From Pseudozobellia sp. WGM2 (GTDB lineage Bacteria; Bacteroidota; Bacteroidia; Flavobacteriales; Flavobacteriaceae): DNA of 64,000 bases. Below are positions 60,433 to 64,000 of this stretch, in pieces; position 1 is the stretch's first letter; the number at the start of each line of letters is the position of its first letter. The translations under genes were made by a program, and so were the position numbers. The stretch lies in the NCBI RefSeq assembly GCF_017810075.1, contig NZ_JADNYK010000001.1, positions 186,001 through 250,000 on the forward strand, in the 5' to 3' direction. Under the pieces are notes generated by a model that worked only from the letters and a program-made list of their open reading frames with translations, did no database searches and was not told the origin of the DNA.

Positions 60433-61191
60433 ATGAAGATAATAGACCTTTCCGTAACCATTTCAGAAAAAATTAAAGAGCCCCTGCCTACCAAAATTGT
60501 ATATGAAGACCATAAAGACGGTGCTCAAAAAATGGGAAGTATTCTCTTTGGCGGTCTAACCGATGTATTTCCTAATGGAAATGGTCCGGCAGGTGAATTT
60601 TTGACGGTTACTAGTCATTGTGGCACGCATGTAGATGCTCCTTATCATTACTACCCAACATGTAATGGCGAGCCCTCTAGAACTATAGATGAAATGCCCC
60701 TGGATTGGTTTTTTAGAGATGGTGTGGTTTTAGATTTTACAGACAAGCCAGATGGGTATATGTTTGAACCCGAAGATTTAATAGAAAAGTTAGAAGCTAT
60801 CGATTACACCTTGAAACCATTTGATATCGTATTGATCCGTTGCGATGCCGATAAAAGAATACATGATGATGATTTTACTAAGATACATGTTGGTGCGTCG
60901 GCCCAAGCCACCCATTGGTTAATAGACCAAGGTATAAAGGTAATGGGTACCGATGGCTGGGGGTGGGACATTCCTATGCATTTACAGGTAGAAGATTATA
61001 AGGCCAACCCAAGGGAGGGCGTTATTTGGCAGGCCCATTATGTGGGTATTGAAAAAGAATACTGCCAGATAGAAAAATTGGCCAATTTAGACCAGCTGCC
61101 TCCTTATGGCTTTAAAGTAGCCTGTTTTCCCGCTAAAATTGAAAAAGCAAGTGGCGGGTGGACCCGTGCGGTAGCGATACTTGAAGAATAA
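60433..61191 (+). CDS. Cyclase-family metal-dependent hydrolase
   Basis: 252 residues, kynurenine formamidase/isatin hydrolase (cyclase, PF04199-type) superfamily. The metal motif HCGTHVDAPYHYYP (about 62-75) matches HxGTHxDxPxH, and the FDIVLIRCDAD and VMGTDGWGWDIPM segments match the second half of the site. Members hydrolyse amide or lactone bonds of aromatic and cyclic compounds. It is divergent from vanA and followed after 11 bases by an AraC gene, so it probably acts on an aromatic-related compound. The true substrate is unknown; I see no tryptophan-degradation genes here. Confidence 0.85.
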   Translation: MKIIDLSVTISEKIKEPLPTKIVYEDHKDGAQKMGSILFGGLTDVFPNGNGPAGEFLTVTSHCGTHVDAPYHYYPTCNGEPSRTIDEMPLDWFFRDGVVLDFTDKPDGYMFEPEDLIEKLEAIDYTLKPFDIVLIRCDADKRIHDDDFTKIHVGASAQATHWLIDQGIKVMGTDGWGWDIPMHLQVEDYKANPREGVIWQAHYVGIEKEYCQIEKLANLDQLPPYGFKVACFPAKIEKASGGWTRAVAILEE

Positions 61192-61202
61192 AAGTAACCC
61201 TT

Positions 61203-62114
61203 ATGAAAATCGGTAAAGAAAAAAGTATACCTATCTTGAGTTCATATGAAATTTCAAACTTTCATATGCATTCTATTGATTGGTTGCCCATCATATCGAA
61301 TACAAGGCACGATGATTTTCATATTAACAGAATCGATGACATAAGCGATAAAAAAAGTTTTCATGTTTTGCCCCATCGCAAGACATTTCACGATTTTTTC
61401 TTTTTGACCAAAGGCACTTCTAAAAGAAGTAAAGGTCTTAATAGTTATCAAATTAAGGCCCCGGCCATTTTTTTTCTACCTGCTTACCAAATTACGGAGC
61501 ACGAAATGATCAGTGAAGATGCCGAAGGTTTTTACTGTCATTTTCATGAACGTATTTTTGATATGTTTCCGAAAGGCATGCTGACCGAACGTTTTGCTTT
61601 TTTTCAATATCAGTCGAACCCGGTATTACAGATAACCTCAGAAACCCAAGAAATAATTACCGGAATACTAAATCGATTATTTACGATTTACAGAGGAGAG
61701 AACTACGGAAAAAATTTATTCTCTTTATACCTAATGGCCATTTTCGAAGAGTTAAAGACCGAAATACCAGATGTAGTTACAAAAACTAGAAAATCAAATT
61801 TTGAAATTACCAAGCGCTATAAACATGCTTTGGCAAAACATATTTATGATTATCAAAACATAACCGATTATGCCGATTTATTGAACGTTACCCCAAACTA
61901 CCTTAATAAATGCGTAAAAACGGCGATTGACAAAACTGCCCAAGACCTTTTAAAGGAAATGCTCATTCTAGAAGCTAAAACGCTAATTAAGCATTCTGAA
62001 CTTAATGTATCGGAAATCGCCGTTAAACTGTGTAACCAAACTCCAAGTAATTTTGCCCGTTTTTTTAAAAAACAAACAGGCCTTTCCCCTAAAGAATATG
62101 CACAGACAACGTAA
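61203..62114 (+). CDS. AraC-family transcriptional regulator
   Basis: 303 residues. N-terminal cupin-like sensory domain (about 50-110; HDFFFLTKGTSKRS and APAIFFLPAYQITEHEM). C-terminal HTH pair (about 205-300) with NITDYADLLNVTPNYLNKCVKTAIDKTA and LNVSEIAVKLCNQTPSNFARFFKKQTGLSPKEYAQ. It is in one unit with the cyclase-family hydrolase and probably controls that gene and the divergent vanAB-transporter operon. This is inferred from position. Confidence 0.88.
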   Translation: MKIGKEKSIPILSSYEISNFHMHSIDWLPIISNTRHDDFHINRIDDISDKKSFHVLPHRKTFHDFFFLTKGTSKRSKGLNSYQIKAPAIFFLPAYQITEHEMISEDAEGFYCHFHERIFDMFPKGMLTERFAFFQYQSNPVLQITSETQEIITGILNRLFTIYRGENYGKNLFSLYLMAIFEELKTEIPDVVTKTRKSNFEITKRYKHALAKHIYDYQNITDYADLLNVTPNYLNKCVKTAIDKTAQDLLKEMLILEAKTLIKHSELNVSEIAVKLCNQTPSNFARFFKKQTGLSPKEYAQTT

Positions 62115-62709
62115 GCTATAGGGCCATTAGGTTGTATTTCGGTCGTATATCTAATAACAAATGTACGATGTTCTACCTATTCAATTCAGCTGCTAAGTAG
62201 GGGGTAGGCCCATAATTTAGTTATTTTTTGAGTTTCCGTATTTAGACAACTGTATGTTGAGCTTCCAATACTTCTCTACACTTTTTAATTTTCATAAATA
62301 ACACATAAAGGGGTTTTACCATTCATCAATTGGCGTAGATATATTCCGGTATGGTTGTCCTATTATATTTTACTTCAAAAAATAATTTTGATGGTCAAGT
62401 TGAGTACTGACAAGACCTGTATTTTATATCCTTAAAATCTCAATTGACCGACGGCTTATAAGGCCAACTTTCCAATTGAAGCTTTAATGAATAAGTTGAA
62501 TTTAAAAAGACCCTAATTTTTTCAAGTTTAAAACGGAATATTTTTCTTGATTTACAAAAATGTATTGATTTTGAATAGTATAGTTCTTTTATTGATTCAC
62601 ATTAATCATTATTATATTAGAAATTTGAAGACAATATTTTTAATATATTGATAAAATTAGAACATCAATATGATTAATGTTATTTTATTTCAACTTAAAC
62701 TAACTTCAA
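62115..62709. other. Long intergenic region before the second TonB receptor
   Basis: 595 very AT-rich bases without a credible frame. A TAATTTTG octamer (about 62390) matches TAnnTTTG, but the nearest upstream TTG is 25 bases away, too far. A regulatory region for the receptor gene is expected. Confidence 0.4.
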
Positions 62710-64000
62710 ATGAAAACACATGTTCGATTAATTTTAACTTGTTTCGGATTCTTTATGATTGGTTTTGTTCAAGCTCAAACGGGCGAAATCACTGGTCAAG
62801 TTAAAGATGAATCCGGTATTGTATTACCAGGTGCGTCCGTTATAATTGATGGAACACAAAATGGAACAATGACCGATTTTGGTGGAAAATTTAGGCTTAG
62901 TGGTCTAGATTCTGGAGATTACCAAGTAATTATTTCTTTTGTCGGTTTTACAAAACAGATAATTTCTGTGTCGGTACCGCAATCGCAACCTTTATCTGTT
63001 TCGCTATCAGAAGATGCCACGCAATTGGATGACGTTGTGGTGACCGGTGTATTTGATGCTCGCAGTCGTATGGATGCCTCTGTGGCAATTACAACTATCG
63101 GAGCTAAACAATTGGCAAGAGTTGCGCCCACTAGTTCTGCAGATTTGTTAAAGAACATACCGGGTGTTTTTGTAAATCAAGCAAGGGGAGAGATTTGGAA
63201 CTCCGTTTATTCAAGGGGGCTTTCAGCAAATTCAATTGATAACCTTAACGGATATAGATATGTATCCTTACAAGAGGATGGTTTACCTGTAACCAACGTA
63301 GAATTATACCCTGATTTATTTTTGAGAGCTGATGCCATGACCTCTCGTGTTGAAGCCGTTAGAGGGGGTACTGCCTCTATCTTGGGTGCCAATGCTCCTG
63401 GGGGAATCTTTAATTACGTATCTAAAACTGGAGGTTATGAGTTTGCCGGTGAAGTACGTGCCAAATATGGTCTTGAAGGCAATGGTGAGAATCCATATTA
63501 CAGGGCTGACTTTAATGTTGGTGGACCAATGAGCAAGGGTTGGACCTATAATGTTGGAGGTTTCTTCCGCCAATCCGATGGTGCAAGAGACCGTGGTTAT
63601 CCTATTAACAAGGGCGGTCAAATTAGAGCTAATATTGTAAAAAAATACAATTCAGGTTCGTTTAGGGTAAACCTAAAATATTTGAACGATAAGAACGATA
63701 GAATGGCTTTCATTCCTTCTACAAACTGGGAAGATCCACAGATAGCAGATGGTTTTTCTAAATATGATTCTTATGCCTTATATGACTTCTCAATGGAAGT
63801 GCCATTTAATGACGAAGGCTCTCGAACCATCAGTTCTACTGATTTGCTGCACAATATAGACCGCTCTGTTGGTTTCAACTGGGTGCAAGATTTAGGAAAA
63901 GGATTTTCACTCAAAAATGATTTCAAGTATTCTAGAAAAGATGATGAAAGAAATGCTACTGCAGTTGTTACGCCCATAAGCACTACCGACATTCCATTCT
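62710..64000 (+). CDS. TonB-dependent receptor, 5' part (runs off window)
   Basis: 430 residues are visible and the frame is open to the window end. Signal peptide MKTHVRLILTCFGFFMIGFV and AQA, a carboxypeptidase-regulatory-like domain (about 27-100; GQVKDESGIVLPGASVIIDG), a TonB-box-like DDVVVTGVFD (about 108-117), a plug (about 120-235; LLKNIPGVFVNQ, DAMTSRVEAVRGG, ANAPGGIFNYVSK) and the start of the barrel. The plug is of the siderophore-receptor type rather than SusC; no SusD partner can be judged from the window. Cargo is unknown; the position after the vanillate/AraC genes could mean uptake of an aromatic compound. Confidence 0.9.
   Translation, partial: MKTHVRLILTCFGFFMIGFVQAQTGEITGQVKDESGIVLPGASVIIDGTQNGTMTDFGGKFRLSGLDSGDYQVIISFVGFTKQIISVSVPQSQPLSVSLSEDATQLDDVVVTGVFDARSRMDASVAITTIGAKQLARVAPTSSADLLKNIPGVFVNQARGEIWNSVYSRGLSANSIDNLNGYRYVSLQEDGLPVTNVELYPDLFLRADAMTSRVEAVRGGTASILGANAPGGIFNYVSKTGGYEFAGEVRAKYGLEGNGENPYYRADFNVGGPMSKGWTYNVGGFFRQSDGARDRGYPINKGGQIRANIVKKYNSGSFRVNLKYLNDKNDRMAFIPSTNWEDPQIADGFSKYDSYALYDFSMEVPFNDEGSRTISSTDLLHNIDRSVGFNWVQDLGKGFSLKNDFKYSRKDDERNATAVVTPISTTDIPF

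Noticed and set aside
1-64000. CRISPR arrays, tRNA or rRNA genes, insertion sequences with transposase, prophage genes
   Set aside because: None could be recognised on either strand; no regularly spaced repeat array and no transposase, integrase or phage structural motif was seen.

Overview
The window is from a bacterium of the Bacteroidota, very probably a marine member of the Flavobacteriaceae (Zobellia/Maribacter/Arenibacter-like). The evidence is an AT-rich sequence, two SusC-like TonB-dependent receptors with carboxypeptidase-regulatory-like N-termini, a type IX secretion C-terminal sorting domain, DUF3570/DUF4266 proteins, a KduI remnant and a GH3 lipoprotein. No rRNA, tRNA or CRISPR array was seen. 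Identifications rest on motifs and family knowledge read by eye; no database search was run.

Layout. (1) 1-8145, capsule/exopolysaccharide locus: start of a UDP-glucose dehydrogenase (minus strand), then on the plus strand UDP-xylose synthase-type decarboxylase, DegT aminotransferase, CapD/PglF-type dehydratase, Wza-like export lipoprotein and Wzc-like tyrosine kinase. (2) 8452-14978: a 1901-residue secreted chimera (sorbosone dehydrogenase-like propeller, PKD, CBM6-like, malectin, FG-GAP, type IX sorting domain) converging on a CpsB/YwqE-type tyrosine phosphatase that probably opposes the Wzc kinase. (3) 15190-30744, the most unusual region: two divergent operons for a small nonribosomal peptide. 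The minus operon reads A domain, carrier protein, C-A-PCP module with a PP-loop ATPase inserted in its A domain, His-rich protein, TonB receptor, terminator. The plus operon reads HupE/UreJ-like membrane protein, C-A protein, rest of that A domain plus PCP-TE, phosphopantetheinyl transferase. Biosynthesis, outer-membrane uptake and a probable metal permease lie together, so I propose a metallophore-type system. (4) 30752-33817: DUF3570, DUF4266 and ApbE trio plus a small secreted protein. (5) 34014-41634: a soluble histidine kinase with an NtrC-type regulator, small stress/unknown proteins, a kduI remnant and a TIR/coiled-coil/TM/Lcl protein. (6) 41805-62114: a GH3 beta-glucosidase lipoprotein, then a complete protocatechuate branch of the beta-ketoadipate pathway (pcaHGB, pcaDC fusion, pobA, pcaIJ fusion, pcaF) divergent from an AraC regulator; an HpaII-family restriction-modification pair on what looks like an inserted cassette; then vanAB with an aromatic-acid MFS transporter, a cyclase-family hydrolase and a second AraC regulator. 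(7) 62710-64000: 5' part of another TonB receptor.

How the parts work together. In region 6 vanillate is demethylated by VanAB, and 4-hydroxybenzoate hydroxylated by PobA, to protocatechuate, which PcaHG, B, DC, IJ and F convert to succinyl-CoA and acetyl-CoA. In region 3 the predicted order is free-standing A/carrier starter, C-A(Asn-like, PP-loop)-PCP, then C-A/A'-PCP-TE with a cysteine in place of the usual serine nucleophile, giving a short peptide of perhaps three residues.
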